Origin: Planctomycetaceae bacterium
GTDB taxonomy: Bacteria; Planctomycetota; Planctomycetia; Pirellulales; Pirellulaceae
Assembly: GCA_002862205.1 (NCBI GenBank)
Contig: PKCN01000312.1
Location: forward strand, 1-64,000
Length of the DNA: 64,000 nucleotides
Reading direction: 5' to 3'
Position numbers and translations under genes: made by a program. The notes beneath the pieces were generated by a model. The model was not told the DNA's origin. It saw only the letters and a program-made list of their open reading frames with translations, and made no database searches. Shown in pieces: positions 63,434 to 64,000 of this stretch (position 1 is the first letter of the stretch; each line of letters starts with the position of its first letter).

Positions 63434-64000
63434 TCAATGGACACGTTGTCCCGGCAGAGCGCCATCATCGACACTCAAAATGAATACGTCTGCACCACCT
63501 GGACCGGCAGCTGTTACCATGCCTTCGCTGAGCCCAAAACGCATCTTACGGGGTTTCAAATTGGCGACCATGACAACCAGTCGTCCCACGAGGTTTTCGG
63601 GTTCGTAGGCAGCTTTGATTCCCGCGAACACCTGCCGACGCTCTTCGCCACCAAGACTGAGTGTCAGCTTCAGCAGTTTATTCGCTTCGGGGACGTGCTC
63701 AGCACTGACCACACGGGCGACCCTGAGGTCTATTTTGGCGAAGTCATCAATGGTGATTTCGTCAGCGAGCGGTTCATCTTTGAGCGGTTGGTCACTATCG
63801 TTAAAGGCAGGCTGATTTTCTGCTGCCGCATCTTCGGCTGCCAAGTCTTTGCTTTCTTCGATCATTTTTTTCAAGTCCTCAGGTTGTACTCGATCCATCA
63901 TACGTTTGAATTTTGATACCGGGGTTCCGACCAAAGGCTCTTTGCTTTGATCCCACGACGTAATTTCCTCACCCAGCAAGTCCCCACATTGCGTCGCCAG
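63434..64000 (-). CDS. metG: Methionyl-tRNA synthetase, C-terminal part (partial)
   Basis: The frame is open to the window edge, so only the last 188 residues are visible. The segment after the catalytic domain ([20 protein letters not shown]) and a Glu/Asp-rich linker lead to a C-terminal tRNA-binding OB-fold: [58 protein letters not shown] and the terminal LPGQRVH. This is the usual MetG C-terminal domain. The short frames within it are not separate genes. Confidence 0.92.
   Translation of the reverse strand: MATQCGDLLGEEITSWDQSKEPLVGTPVSKFKRMMDRVQPEDLKKMIEESKDLAAEDAAAENQPAFNDSDQPLKDEPLADEITIDDFAKIDLRVARVVSAEHVPEANKLLKLTLSLGGEERRQVFAGIKAAYEPENLVGRLVVMVANLKPRKMRFGLSEGMVTAAGPGGADVFILSVDDGALPGQRVH

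Overview
The window reads as chromosomal DNA of a planctomycete, most likely Pirellulaceae-like. The pointers are family content, not a database search: a DUF1571 protein, a large PVC-type single-haem cytochrome c (CxxCH) fused to a beta-propeller and HEAT-like repeats, an AroD-AroE fusion, a eukaryotic-type UDP-sugar pyrophosphorylase, an LptD-like outer-membrane protein (so a diderm envelope), many exported proteins, moderate GC, and frequent GTG/TTG starts. No phage, IS element, CRISPR array, rRNA or tRNA gene was recognised. It looks like ordinary, fairly dense core chromosome with one clearly decayed locus.

Layout. 0-5.9 kb, minus strand: DUF1571 protein (cut by the window edge), a secreted protein of unknown function, infA, rpsI, rplM and a class II photolyase. 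6.2-9.4 kb: a 17-bp tandem repeat, a receiver-HATPase switch protein and a divergent prepilin peptidase with an octapeptide-repeat tail. 9.5-11.5 kb: aroDE coupled to a GNAT gene. 11.7-14.9 kb: a PQQ-propeller protein, then a HemN-like radical SAM gene translationally coupled to a GcvH-like lipoyl-carrier gene. 15-21.8 kb: DUF885 peptidase, SGNH hydrolase, LptD-like protein, CutA. 22-33.8 kb, plus strand: a stand-alone FtsX-type permease, an LplA-like ligase, a UDP-sugar pyrophosphorylase, a MacAB-type tripartite exporter whose adaptor ends in two EF-hands, an exported EEP-fold hydrolase and an EamA transporter.

34-41.5 kb: carB, an NtrC-type sigma-54 activator, convergent dus, and an exported aldose-1-epimerase. 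41.7-42.8 kb: a C39-like cysteine peptidase gene broken by a frameshift and two in-frame stops. 42.7-54.4 kb: TAT-exported Gfo/Idh/MocA oxidoreductase, an EEP-alpha/beta-hydrolase fusion coupled to a small membrane protein, the PVC cytochrome, a small unknown gene, a PlsC-type acyltransferase and a PhoD-like phosphatase. 54.4-57.4 kb: an amino-sugar operon (ROK kinase coupled to a NagB-PIG-L fusion). 57.9-64 kb: MBL-fold hydrolase, YeeZ-like epimerase, a tandem pair of trypsin/PDZ proteins of which the second has lost its catalytic residues, a GNAT, an alpha/beta hydrolase and the 3' end of metG.

Links between genes. The lipoyl-type carrier (14.4 kb) and the LplA-like ligase (25.5 kb) could be substrate and enzyme. 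The ROK kinase and the NagB-PIG-L fusion form a compact amino-sugar route, and the UDP-sugar pyrophosphorylase may supply the activated form. The stand-alone permease at 22 kb lacks an adjacent ATPase; the one at 29.7 kb is the nearest. Nothing here is a convincing new defence or mobile system. The most interesting observations are the HemN/H-protein pair, the EF-hand exporter adaptor, the pseudo-protease with PDZ inserted before the nucleophile position, and the decayed C39 gene.
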